Shown: positions 8,063 through 16,853, numbered from the stretch's first letter. The stretch: DNA of 35,576 bases from an uncultured beta proteobacterium (GCA_903846025.1 CAIMZP010000015.1:1-35576), one strand, 5' to 3'. Notes: generated by a model from the letters alone, not told the origin. Numbers and translations are program-made.

Positions 8063-8078
8063 GAGTTCTGTGATTGAT
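8063..8078 (+). repeat. Third, shorter copy of the repeat motif
   Basis: GAGTTCTGTGATTGAT matches the 3' part of the left arm (GAGTTACGTGATTGAT) at 14 of 16 bases, in direct orientation 56 bp further on and about 60 bp before the isomerase start. Confidence 0.5.
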
Positions 8079-8124
8079 GGACTGTTTTTCATCTAAGCCG
8101 CATCTTTAATAATCGGAGTAATCC

Positions 8125-8724
8125 TTGCAAAAACTAATTCAAGACGTACTCGCTGCCGAAGCCAAGGCGATTGGCTCCATCTCAGATCAAAACCCATTTG
8201 AGCAATGTACCGATCTCTTTTTAAGGGCTAAGGCTAATGGTGGAAAGATTGTCATCAGTGGTGTAGGCAAAGCTGGTGAGGTTGGCAAAAAAATAGCTGT
8301 TACTTTTTGTTCGGTAGGTTTACCAAGTGTATTTTTGCATCCACTAGAAGCGCAGCACGGTGATCTTGGGCTTCTTCATCAAAATGATGTGTTGATACTG
8401 ATTTCAAACTCCGGTCAAACCCGTGAAATCTTGGAGCTAGAGACTTTAGCCAAGCGATTAATCCCCTCCCTGCAAATCATTGCGATTACGGGCAAGCAAA
8501 ACTCACCATTAGCCAATAAGTCTAATTACGTGCTTTGGAATGGAGATCCGACAGAAGCATGTCCTTTAGGCTTAACGCCAACAACTTCAACGACATGCAT
8601 GTCTGTTATGGGTGATGTCCTAGCTGTTTTGGTAGTGCAAATGTCTGGATACGGGGCTAATGACTATGCTCTGCGCCATCATAGCGGTTACCTTGGCACC
8701 AAGGCAAAGGGTAGCGACATTTAA
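8125..8724 (+). CDS. Arabinose-5-phosphate isomerase-like SIS protein without CBS domains
   Basis: 199 residues starting at TTG, with GGAG 6 nt upstream. It corresponds to the sugar-isomerase (SIS) half of KdsD/KpsF/GutQ, which convert ribulose-5-phosphate to arabinose-5-phosphate, the first step to KDO for lipopolysaccharide. All four catalytic residues known in E. coli KdsD (K59, E111, E152, H193) have equivalents at K49, E101, E144 and H185, and SNSGQTREIL and ACPLGLTPTTSTT match the family. The usual C-terminal pair of CBS domains (full length near 325) is absent; the frame ends cleanly just after the SIS fold. It may be an unregulated isomerase or a related SIS enzyme. A second, full-length KdsD may exist elsewhere. 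Confidence 0.82.
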   Translation: MQKLIQDVLAAEAKAIGSISDQNPFEQCTDLFLRAKANGGKIVISGVGKAGEVGKKIAVTFCSVGLPSVFLHPLEAQHGDLGLLHQNDVLILISNSGQTREILELETLAKRLIPSLQIIAITGKQNSPLANKSNYVLWNGDPTEACPLGLTPTTSTTCMSVMGDVLAVLVVQMSGYGANDYALRHHSGYLGTKAKGSDI

Positions 8725-8728
8725 GCGG

Positions 8729-8756
8729 TTGACTTTTGTATCTAAGTGGATACAAT
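8729..8756 (+). promoter_or_regulatory. Toxin-antitoxin promoter with embedded operator
   Basis: A good sigma-70 promoter, TTGACT (8729-8734), 16 bp, TACAAT (8751-8756). A perfect inverted repeat, TTGTATC (8736-8742), 6 bp, GATACAA (8749-8755), fills the spacer and overlaps the -10 box. This is the expected place for autorepression by the helix-turn-helix antitoxin. The predicted transcription start falls near 8763, at the beginning of the toxin reading frame. Confidence 0.7.
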
Positions 8757-8762
8757 ACATAA

Positions 8763-9056
8763 ATAATTTACATCATCCAACAAACCAAGTCATTTGAAGC
8801 GTGGCACAACTCCATTAAGGATCTACGCGCCAAAGTGGCTATCGCTCGGCGTATTGAGCGAGCAGAAAACGGTAACTTGGGGGATGTGAAACCTGTGGGT
8901 ACTGGTGTATCGGAAATGCGTATTGATATAGGCGCTGGCTATCGGGTGTACTACACCATGCGAGAGAAGATCATGGTGATCTTATTGGCTGGTGGCACTA
9001 AGAGTTCGCAGCAGACAGATATTAAAAAAGCGATTGAATTGGCTAAGGAGTTTTAA
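8763..9056 (+). CDS. RelE/HigB-type toxin (addiction-module killer), start codon unclear
   Basis: The family-like reading frame begins right after an in-frame TAA (8760-8762) and reads I-I-Y-I-I-QQTKSFEAWHNSIKDLRAK, then ARRIERAENGNLGDV, GVSEMRIDIGAGYRVYYTMR and LLAGGTKSSQQTDIKKAIEL. These are the hallmarks of the RelE/StbE mRNA-interferase family (about 97 residues). No ATG, GTG or TTG exists at the N-terminus: the first codons are ATA-ATT. The first conventional start, GTG at 8835, would remove 24 residues including the first strand. The toxin is therefore started at a rare codon, shortened, or inactivated by loss of its ATG. Antitoxin gene 3 nt downstream. Confidence 0.72.
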   Translation: MIYIIQQTKSFEAWHNSIKDLRAKVAIARRIERAENGNLGDVKPVGTGVSEMRIDIGAGYRVYYTMREKIMVILLAGGTKSSQQTDIKKAIELAKEF

Positions 9057-9059
9057 GTT

Positions 9060-9347
9060 ATGAAAGCAGTGCAAAAACTAAAAGCATTCGATATTACTCG
9101 CTACCTTGATAGCGAAGAGGCTATTGCCGAGTACTTATCCCAGGTATTAGAGGATGGCGATAATGATGAACTTATTCGCTCATTGAGTCATATTGCCAAA
9201 GCTAAAGGTATGGCTGCCGTTGCCAAAGAATCGGGTTTAGGTCGCGAAAGCCTCTACAAAGCATTGACTGTGGGATCACAACCCCGCTTTGACACTATTT
9301 CTAAAGTTATTCATGCGTTGGGCCTAAAGATTAGCGTTCACGCGTGA
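9060..9347 (+). CDS. HigA-type antitoxin (addiction-module antidote, helix-turn-helix)
   Basis: 95 residues. The pattern FDITRYLDSEEAIAEYLSQV near the N-terminus and a helix-turn-helix (GMAAVAKESGLGRESLYKAL, about residues 50-70, then FDTISKVIHALGL) fit the antidote family that partners this class of toxin (COG3636-like). It should bind and neutralise the toxin and repress the operon through the palindrome at 8736-8755. AAGGAG (9045-9050), inside the toxin gene, lies 9 nt before its ATG, so it is efficiently translated even if the toxin is not. Confidence 0.85.
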   Translation: MKAVQKLKAFDITRYLDSEEAIAEYLSQVLEDGDNDELIRSLSHIAKAKGMAAVAKESGLGRESLYKALTVGSQPRFDTISKVIHALGLKISVHA

Positions 9348-9570
9348 CCACTCCCTAGGCGGAACATGTGTCTCTATTGATGACAATCAATCAATAATGA
9401 AAATTATTGAACTCATGATGATTTAAGCGGCATCAATCACGAAACTCGGATATCCATAAATTATTGGCCGACTATTGACAGCCTATTGTTCCAGCTAACT
9501 TAACAATATAGACAGAGCTTAACCTGTAGTGTTAGCCCCCTGTTAACCTGGCGCTTATGCTGGGGGCAAC
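9348..9570. other. Intergenic region after the antitoxin gene
   Basis: No gene is visible. It contains a small hairpin with a GAAA tetraloop (TCAATAAT/ATTATTGA, 9391-9410), the right arm of the 21-bp inverted repeat (9432-9452), and GCCCCC/GGGGGC arms (9535-9540, 9562-9567) too far apart to call a terminator. Confidence 0.5.
9432..9452 (-). repeat. Right arm of 21-bp inverted repeat
   Basis: The reverse complement matches 8002-8022 at 20 of 21 bases. It lies about 85 bp after the antitoxin stop codon, so the two arms enclose the isomerase gene and the whole toxin-antitoxin operon. Confidence 0.75.
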
Positions 9571-9600
9571 AAAAAAGGGGCTGCCTAACGGCAACCCCTT
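9571..9600 (-). terminator. Intrinsic terminator of tRNA-Asn
   Basis: On the minus strand AAGGGGTTGCC pairs with GGCAGCCCCTT across a short loop (one T/G or bulge position) and is followed by TTTTTT. It lies 9 nt beyond the tRNA CCA end. Confidence 0.85.
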
Positions 9601-9608
9601 ACTCTATT

Positions 9609-9684
9609 TGGCTCCTCGACCTGGGCTCGAACCAGGGACCTACGGATTAACAGTCCGGCGCTCTACCAACTGAGCTATCGAGGA
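9609..9684 (-). tRNA. tRNA-Asn(GTT)
   Basis: 76 nt with encoded CCA. Acceptor TCCTCGA/TCGAGGA, D-arm with AGCTCAGTTGGTAGAGC, anticodon stem CCGGA/TCCG around CTGTTAA (anticodon GTT) and T-loop GGTTCGAGCC are all present. A clear terminator follows. Its 5' end lies only 21 bp from the divergent thiD start codon, so the thiD promoter must overlap the tRNA gene or its promoter. Confidence 0.96.
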
Positions 9685-9693
9685 ATAAGCCGA

Positions 9694-9699
9694 TATTAT
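9694..9699 (+). promoter_or_regulatory. -10-like element of thiD (possible leaderless start)
   Basis: TATTAT ends 6 nt before the thiD ATG, and no Shine-Dalgarno lies between them. A transcript starting at the normal distance would begin at the ATG itself. No good -35 box is visible; the position expected for one is inside the tRNA gene. Confidence 0.4.
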
Positions 9700-9705
9700 A
9701 GCAAG

Positions 9706-10590
9706 ATGAAATCAACTCTTCCTACTTCTGTACAGATACCTAAAGTATTGACCATTGCTGGCTCAGACAGTAGTGGTGGCGCGGGTCTACAGGCTGACCT
9801 AAAAGTCATCACCGCCCTAGGTGGATATGGGATGTCGGTCATTACCGCTATAACTGCTCAAAATACCCTTGGAGTCATACGAATACAGGACGTAGACCTT
9901 GATGTGGTTGAAGCTCAAATCGATGCAGTTTTTCTGGATATTGAGGTCGACATTGTCAAAATTGGCATGTTGGCCAGCCCGGAAATTGTGGGTATTGTAG
10001 CCTCCAGCTTGCGACGCCATGGAGTCAAGAAAATTATTCTAGACCCCGTCTTGCGCGCTACTTCTGGTGCCAGCTTAGGTGGCGACGATACCGCTGGTGC
10101 AATGATTACTCAGTTATTTCCAATGGCTACCCTCATTACCCCAAACTTAGATGAGGTATCACTCCTCTTGGGTCGAGATATTGCTGGGCTACAAGACTTT
10201 AAATTGGCCGCGGAAGAGTTGCTTGATATGGGCCCCCAGGCGGTATTGATCAAGGGTGGTCATCTTGATTCCACCCACACTCAGCTAACTGATTATTTAA
10301 TGTGGCGTACTTTAGAGGATGGGCTTGAGGTAGTTCAGTCAAAAGAGTTCAAGCATGATCGTGTCAATACTGAAAATACCCATGGCACTGGGTGCTCTCT
10401 AGCCTCTGCAATTGCCACTTACTTAGCGGATGGCCACGACCTCAGTCATGCGGTTGGTAAAGCGATTTCGTATGTAGAAGCTGGATTGGAGGCGGGGCGT
10501 TTCTTAAGTATTGGCGAAGGACCTGGACCTCTGTGGCATATGCATGATTTCTATCCTACTGCATTGCCTCTGGAGGAGGATAAGACTTAA
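9706..10590 (+). CDS. thiD: Hydroxymethylpyrimidine / phosphomethylpyrimidine kinase
   Basis: 294 residues of the ribokinase-like ThiD family, which phosphorylates HMP to HMP-P and then HMP-PP for thiamine synthesis. Seen: AGSDSSGGAGLQADLK near the N-terminus, KIGML, DPVLRATSG, TPNLDEVSLLLG, LIKGGH and the anion-hole/catalytic NTHGTGCSLASAIA near residues 225-238. Slightly longer than E. coli ThiD (266) at both ends. It stands apart from the other thi genes, converging on thiE with 9 nt between stop codons. It has no Shine-Dalgarno and is probably leaderless. No TPP riboswitch precedes it. Confidence 0.95.
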   Translation: MKSTLPTSVQIPKVLTIAGSDSSGGAGLQADLKVITALGGYGMSVITAITAQNTLGVIRIQDVDLDVVEAQIDAVFLDIEVDIVKIGMLASPEIVGIVASSLRRHGVKKIILDPVLRATSGASLGGDDTAGAMITQLFPMATLITPNLDEVSLLLGRDIAGLQDFKLAAEELLDMGPQAVLIKGGHLDSTHTQLTDYLMWRTLEDGLEVVQSKEFKHDRVNTENTHGTGCSLASAIATYLADGHDLSHAVGKAISYVEAGLEAGRFLSIGEGPGPLWHMHDFYPTALPLEEDKT

Positions 10591-10608
10591 GTCATTCACT
10601 TAAGTCTT
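10582..10608. terminator. Hairpin overlapping both stop codons of thiD and thiE
   Basis: AAGACTTAAGT (10582-10592) and ACTTAAGTCTT (10598-10608) are perfect 11-bp arms with a 5-nt loop. The stop codons of both convergent genes lie inside the stem. No U-tract follows on either strand, so it may stabilise 3' ends or terminate weakly in both directions. Confidence 0.5.
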
Positions 10609-11526
10609 CATTAGCTCCTGCAGTTTTTTCACTGTAGTCTTCGGGTCGTTTGAGCTGGTTATTGCTCTGACTACGGCAACAGAGCCGACACCGCTTTGTG
10701 CAACCGCATGAATACTGCTTTCATCGATTCCACCAATCGCGACTAATGGGTAGTGCCCCATAAGCTTGGCATACTTGTATAAACGACCTAAGCCTTGTGG
10801 TGCTGTAGGCATCCTTTTGAGGATCGTTGGAAATACCGCTCCCATCGCAATATAGCTAGGGCAAAAACGATCCGCGTATACCATTTCGGCATAGCCATGG
10901 GTGCTCAAACCCAAGCGTAAGCCAGATAATCTAATAGCATCCAAATCTGCCGAGGCCATATCCTCTTGACCTAAGTGCACACCATATGCACCGGCCTCAA
11001 TGGCCTCCTGCCAATAGTCATTAATAAAAAGCAAAGTTTTACTGCCTTTAACCGCTTCTACTGATTGGGCAATCTGCCTCTTAAGGGTGGCGCTATCTTC
11101 TGATTTAAAGCGAAGCTGCACCGTAGGAACTTCAGCATCAACCATGCGCTTGACCCAGTCTGCATCTGGCATGACTGCATATAAACCGAGACGCTTTGGG
11201 CATTCTGCAAAGGCATTAGGATTCATATTTCTAGTCCAGGGTAGTAGATCAAAGTGCTCTGGTCGGTTGGGCCACTGGAAGGGATTAAATCCACCATCAT
11301 GATGGACCATGCGTGACCAAGCTTTACCTAAAACTCGAGCATCCGCTTCAATAAATCCCATCTCCACAGCAGCTAAAATTCCGGCCAGTTCATACAGATC
11401 GGAGGCTTGCTCATTATCAATCTGAGGGGGTGGCTTACTCAGACTAAATTTTGGGATGGGAAGACATAAATCCTCGTTACGATGTGCTGCCACAATTTGA
11501 TCTGCAAGGTCGCGAATTAGGCTCAT
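10600..11526 (-). CDS. thiE: Thiamine phosphate synthase with N-terminal extension
   Basis: 308 residues from the ATG at 11526; an upstream TTG (11577) overlapping thiG by 29 nt is an alternative, and neither has a strong ribosome site. The C-terminal 200 residues are a normal ThiE TIM barrel, joining HMP-PP and thiazole phosphate: VQLRFK (136-141), FINDYWQEAIEAGAYGVHLG with QED, GLSTHGYAE, YIAMGAVFPTILK and VAIGGI. ThiE proteins are usually near 210 residues. Here about 108 extra residues precede the barrel, with LYELAGILAAVEMGFIEADA, then RVLGKAWSR, and an aromatic-rich stretch. The extension faintly recalls a ThiD C-terminal helix pair but I cannot assign it. Last gene of the thiC operon. 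Confidence 0.9.
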   Translation of the reverse strand: MSLIRDLADQIVAAHRNEDLCLPIPKFSLSKPPPQIDNEQASDLYELAGILAAVEMGFIEADARVLGKAWSRMVHHDGGFNPFQWPNRPEHFDLLPWTRNMNPNAFAECPKRLGLYAVMPDADWVKRMVDAEVPTVQLRFKSEDSATLKRQIAQSVEAVKGSKTLLFINDYWQEAIEAGAYGVHLGQEDMASADLDAIRLSGLRLGLSTHGYAEMVYADRFCPSYIAMGAVFPTILKRMPTAPQGLGRLYKYAKLMGHYPLVAIGGIDESSIHAVAQSGVGSVAVVRAITSSNDPKTTVKKLQELMKT

Positions 11527-11548
11527 CTCAATATCTTTGGTAATTTGA

Positions 11549-12367
11549 CTAACTCTGATGCCAGAAGGGAGTTCCAACTAGCGGAGTACTCGCTTGCGCT
11601 GATTGCTGTGCTTGCATAGCACCAGATAAGAAAGCGGTGCGGCCAGCCCCAACCGCCATTGCAAAAGCTTTGGCCATCGCAACCGGATCATCCGCCAAAG
11701 CCACTGCCGTATTTAATAAGACACCATCAAAACCCCACTCCATAACAGTACATGCATGTGATGGAAGTCCAAGTCCAGCATCAACTAGGAGGGGTACCTT
11801 AAGGCGATCGCGTAACAACTTCATTGCATAAGGATTGAGAGGGCCTTGACCGGTGCCAATTGGGGCTGCCCAAGGCATTACTGCTTGGCACCCAACATCA
11901 ATTAAGCGTTGGCACAAAATTAGATCTTCGGTGCAGTAAGGCAATACTTTAAAGCCATCTTTAATGAGTGTTTCGGCAGTAGATACTAAGCGTAAGGTAT
12001 CGGGCTGCAAGGTATAGTCATCCCCAATGAGTTCTAACTTAATCCAATCGGTTTCAAATACTTCGCGAGCCATCTGTGCGGTAGCAATGGCTTCTTGAGG
12101 GCTATGACAACCAGCAGTATTGGGTAGCACCGGTACGGCCATCTTTTTTAAGAGATCCCAAAAACCAGAATGTACTTCAGCAGTGGAGCTGCCTTGTCGA
12201 CGTAAGCTTACTGTAATCATGCCAGGGTTTGACCCTTGAACCGCATTCTCTAGAACCTGCGGAGAAGGATAGCGTGATGTACCGAGCATTAAACGGCTGG
12301 CAAAACTCTCGCCATAGAGAATGAGAGTATCCAGGTGATTCAATGGATTAAATGAGTGGGTTGTCAT
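11549..12367 (-). CDS. thiG: Thiazole synthase
   Basis: 272 residues, a TIM barrel that builds the thiazole phosphate ring from deoxyxylulose-5-phosphate, dehydroglycine and ThiS thiocarboxylate. The Schiff-base lysine is K110 in WIKLELIGD. Other family marks are GTSRYPSP (29-36), MPWAAPIGTGQG and DAGLGLPSHACTVMEWGFDG followed by VLLNTA. It follows thiS by 21 nt; the ribosome site is weak, suggesting translational coupling. Confidence 0.95.
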   Translation of the reverse strand: MTTHSFNPLNHLDTLILYGESFASRLMLGTSRYPSPQVLENAVQGSNPGMITVSLRRQGSSTAEVHSGFWDLLKKMAVPVLPNTAGCHSPQEAIATAQMAREVFETDWIKLELIGDDYTLQPDTLRLVSTAETLIKDGFKVLPYCTEDLILCQRLIDVGCQAVMPWAAPIGTGQGPLNPYAMKLLRDRLKVPLLVDAGLGLPSHACTVMEWGFDGVLLNTAVALADDPVAMAKAFAMAVGAGRTAFLSGAMQAQQSAQASTPLVGTPFWHQS

Positions 12368-12388
12368 CGCAATAAAAAAAGTTTATTT

Positions 12389-12586
12389 CTAGCCACCAGT
12401 AACTGGGGAAATTATTTCAATCATGTCGTTCTCATGTAAAACCTGGAGGGCATATTGTGTTTTAGGAACAAATGTAAGGTTCACAGCAACTGCAAAAGGT
12501 GGCTTAGCTTGAACATAATCAAGAAGGTTGCAGATCAGACTATCTTGAGGAACCTCATGTTCAGTCTGATTGACGATTACACGCAT
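12389..12586 (-). CDS. thiS: Sulfur carrier protein ThiS
   Basis: 65 residues with a beta-grasp pattern, beginning MRVIVNQTEHEVPQDS and ending in the required di-glycine (P-V-T-G-G) that is adenylated and converted to thiocarboxylate to feed sulfur to ThiG. Its ATG lies inside the last codons of thiO (10-nt overlap). No thiF adenylyltransferase gene is in the cluster, so activation must use a ThiF/MoeB-type enzyme encoded elsewhere. Confidence 0.95.
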   Translation of the reverse strand: MRVIVNQTEHEVPQDSLICNLLDYVQAKPPFAVAVNLTFVPKTQYALQVLHENDMIEIISPVTGG

Positions 12587-13740
12587 GTAGCAAAACTTTC
12601 TACATCGGGTTCTCTTTGAACGCTCAGCCCCAGGTCAAGAGCCGTTTTGCTTTCGCCACTTTCCAGTAACTCTAAAGCGCAATCCAGTACTGCGGGTGAG
12701 ATCATAAAGCCATGGCGATACAAGCCATTAATCAACATCAATCTAGAAGTATTTTTAATTCTCTTAATCTGAATCTCTGGTAAGTTATTTTTAAGTGTTG
12801 GCCGGCATTGAGTTGCCATTTCCAAGATGCGCGCTTCCGCAAAGCCACTATGAACGGTATAAATTGCGCTAAGTAATTCCATGGCCGAACGCACGCTGAT
12901 CTCAGACAAGTCCTCGGACTCAATTTCTGTAGCACCAACAACATAAACATCGTTTTCTTTAGGGGCGATATAAATTGGATAGCGTGGATGAATCAGGCGT
13001 GTAGGGCGACGCAACTTAACTTCAGGCGCGTATAAGCGAATAACTTCACCCCGGACACCGCGCAAAGGATTGGGTTGAAGTAAAGCAGGGGGCAACTCCA
13101 TCGCAACAGTTTTTGCCTGCCATGCTGTCTTTGCGCCTAAACCCCGACAATCAATTACCCAGCGATAGGTGTTATTTAACTGTAATTGCTCAGGTTCTGC
13201 AGGGGTATTCCAGTGACAGGTAACCTTGAGCAGATCTAATTCCTCTAACAAGGCGGCTAAAAGCTGACGATTATCTAGCTGCCCTTCATTAGGAAGGTAA
13301 AGGCCTTGGGTGAAGCGCTCGGAAATGCTTGGCTCGATAGCTTGTAAGGCCGCGCTATCAAGGTGTTGTGGTGCGGCAAGCAGGGGATTGGTAGCGCTAT
13401 TTTTCTCAAGGTGGGCCGCAAAACGTTCCGCATCACTTGCATCTTGTCGGTGCCACAATATTAATGTGCCATCTTGCTGAAAATAGACCGGGTTAGCTAG
13501 TTGCGTAATGATTTGTTTCCAACGTGGCAGACTGTGAATGCCCATCCGCACGACGTTATCCTCAGTAATAGCAGATTCAGCAAGGGGGGCTAACATTGCA
13601 GCTGCAATGCGCGCAGGCGATTCTAATGCGTGCGGCCCGCCTTGTTCGAATAAATCTACTTGTGCACCGCGCTGAGCAAGTGCAACAGCTAGTAACCGGC
13701 CCATAAGGCCGGCACCAACTATGGCGTACTTCCTATTCAT
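12577..13740 (-). CDS. thiO: Glycine oxidase (FAD-dependent)
   Basis: 387 residues. An N-terminal Rossmann motif (AIVGAGLMGRLLAVALAQRG, then a glutamate-ended strand DLFEQ) binds FAD. The C-terminal part has YVVGATEIES and the LINGLYRHGFMISPAV motif of the DAO/ThiO family. It oxidises glycine to dehydroglycine for ThiG, the oxygen-dependent alternative to the radical enzyme ThiH, which is absent here. It starts 2 nt after the thiC stop codon. Confidence 0.92.
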   Translation of the reverse strand: MNRKYAIVGAGLMGRLLAVALAQRGAQVDLFEQGGPHALESPARIAAAMLAPLAESAITEDNVVRMGIHSLPRWKQIITQLANPVYFQQDGTLILWHRQDASDAERFAAHLEKNSATNPLLAAPQHLDSAALQAIEPSISERFTQGLYLPNEGQLDNRQLLAALLEELDLLKVTCHWNTPAEPEQLQLNNTYRWVIDCRGLGAKTAWQAKTVAMELPPALLQPNPLRGVRGEVIRLYAPEVKLRRPTRLIHPRYPIYIAPKENDVYVVGATEIESEDLSEISVRSAMELLSAIYTVHSGFAEARILEMATQCRPTLKNNLPEIQIKRIKNTSRLMLINGLYRHGFMISPAVLDCALELLESGESKTALDLGLSVQREPDVESFATCV

Positions 13741-13742
13741 TC

Positions 13743-15803
<2,061 letters not shown>

Positions 15804-15813
15804 CTTAGGGCTA

Positions 15814-15842
15814 ATTTAACCACGAAAATCCTTTAAGGTGAA
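15814..15842 (-). promoter_or_regulatory. Candidate promoter of the thiC operon
   Basis: On the minus strand TTCACC (15842-15837), a 17-bp spacer and TTAAAT (15819-15814) match the sigma-70 consensus at 4 of 6 bases each. Transcription would start near 15806, immediately before the riboswitch aptamer at 15803. Confidence 0.45.
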
Positions 15843-15851
15843 TGACTGTGA

Positions 15852-16688
15852 TCAAGCTCGATACTGACGCAAGATAAAGTCAGCAGTCACAAATGCAGCA
15901 TCGCTCGTGAATTCATCGGCCAAAATACGCGCTGCAGCTTCAGAAAATGGAATTTCAATAAAACCACTCACTTCACCATCATGATTTGTAGGGATAAAAC
16001 TCTCTATGAGCTCTAAATCATAAATAAAGAGCTGCTCATCATGAAATCCCCGATTGGGAATGGGGCGGCACATATGAATTCTTCCAATAGGTTGAATTAG
16101 ATCGGAAATATGTGATGGAACTCCAGCCTCTTCCCACAACTCTCGACGGGCACAGACCCATGGAGTTTCATTTGAGGAAATCCCCCCGGCGGCTAGGTTG
16201 TCTAACTTTCCTGGATCGGTAGGCTTATTCTCACTGCGCCTACCCAGCCATATATTTCCAGCTCTTGTATAGCCATTAATGTGGGTTGCCATGCTCCGAA
16301 AGCCAAAAGTTCTGAAAGCAGACCTTTCTAACTGGAAGTACGCATGCCCATCTTGATCAATCCAAGCAAATTGCTCATGACGCCAGCCAGGAATAAAGCC
16401 ACCTTGCCGCATTCGATCGGCCAGTTTAGCCAGGCTGACGGATAGGTCTAAGGGTTTAGCCGCAGCAATAGTTAGGTGGTTATGAGTCATATTCAGGTGG
16501 TCGATGGGCTTTTTAGCTAAGGATTCTTGCAAATAGGGAATGAAATCAGGATTGATGTGGCCAATAACCTGCCCGGGTTTCGTCCCGCCTAAGAAATGAA
16601 TAGACAGGAAGTCCTGAGGGGCTGATCTGGCCGTATTTTGGAGTAACTCCTCTAGGGCTGCAAGAGTGCTGGTATTAAGTGTGTTCAT
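15852..16688 (-). CDS. Nudix hydrolase with DUF4743 domain (TNR3-like, probable thiamine-diphosphate damage clearance)
   Basis: 278 residues. An N-terminal DUF4743-like region (about 1-125, with GGFIPGWRHEQFAW) precedes a Nudix domain containing a perfect Nudix box at 168-190 (G168, E174, then REL and WEEAG). The same two-domain layout occurs in the C-terminal half of fission-yeast Tnr3 and its relatives, which hydrolyse thiamine diphosphate and more strongly its oxidised forms oxo- and oxythiamine diphosphate. Its place directly upstream of the thi operon on the same strand supports that role. The riboswitch and a separate promoter lie between it and thiC, so it is probably outside TPP control. 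The specific substrate is inference; the Nudix fold is secure. Confidence 0.87.
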   Translation of the reverse strand: MNTLNTSTLAALEELLQNTARSAPQDFLSIHFLGGTKPGQVIGHINPDFIPYLQESLAKKPIDHLNMTHNHLTIAAAKPLDLSVSLAKLADRMRQGGFIPGWRHEQFAWIDQDGHAYFQLERSAFRTFGFRSMATHINGYTRAGNIWLGRRSENKPTDPGKLDNLAAGGISSNETPWVCARRELWEEAGVPSHISDLIQPIGRIHMCRPIPNRGFHDEQLFIYDLELIESFIPTNHDGEVSGFIEIPFSEAAARILADEFTSDAAFVTADFILRQYRA

Positions 16689-16787
16689 TTTGTAAGTGTA
16701 AGAGAGATGCCTACAAGACTAAAAGAAATGCACTCAAATCCATTCCATTTGTCAACAAAAGTACCTATTAATTTTTATAAATGATGA

Positions 16788-16804
16788 TGCTTAATAATTA
16801 AGCA
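16788..16804. repeat. 17-bp palindrome upstream of the Nudix gene
   Basis: TGCTTAATAATTAAGCA is a perfect palindrome with a central A, 100 bp upstream of the Nudix start. It could be a regulator site or a chance AT-rich dyad. Confidence 0.3.
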
Positions 16805-16853
16805 AGCTAGGTCACCCTATACAAATCGGATACTTACGAAAACTTTTGGAGTT

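Larger units (their letters stand above)
7181..8124. other. Long gene-poor interval with possible coding relics
   Basis: I see no intact gene in these 944 bp. They hold a terminator-like hairpin (7388-7430), a 22-codon ORF (7633-7701, MAKVINSITTTTLGFTVPIS, then GG and stop), and an unstarted 34-codon open stretch (7711-7815) reading protein-like as NEDVIKNGKVVDVQQVKRDY. An AT-rich inverted repeat follows (AATTTATT/AATAAATT, 7973-7997), then two copies of a GAGTT..GTGATTGAT motif (8007-8022, 8063-8078). A decayed gene or former mobile-element site is plausible, but I recognise no protein family. Confidence 0.4.

Noticed and set aside
9535-9567. GCCCCC/GGGGGC inverted arms as a terminator
   Set aside because: The loop is 21 nt and no U-run follows on either strand; the tRNA terminator at 9571-9600 is much better.
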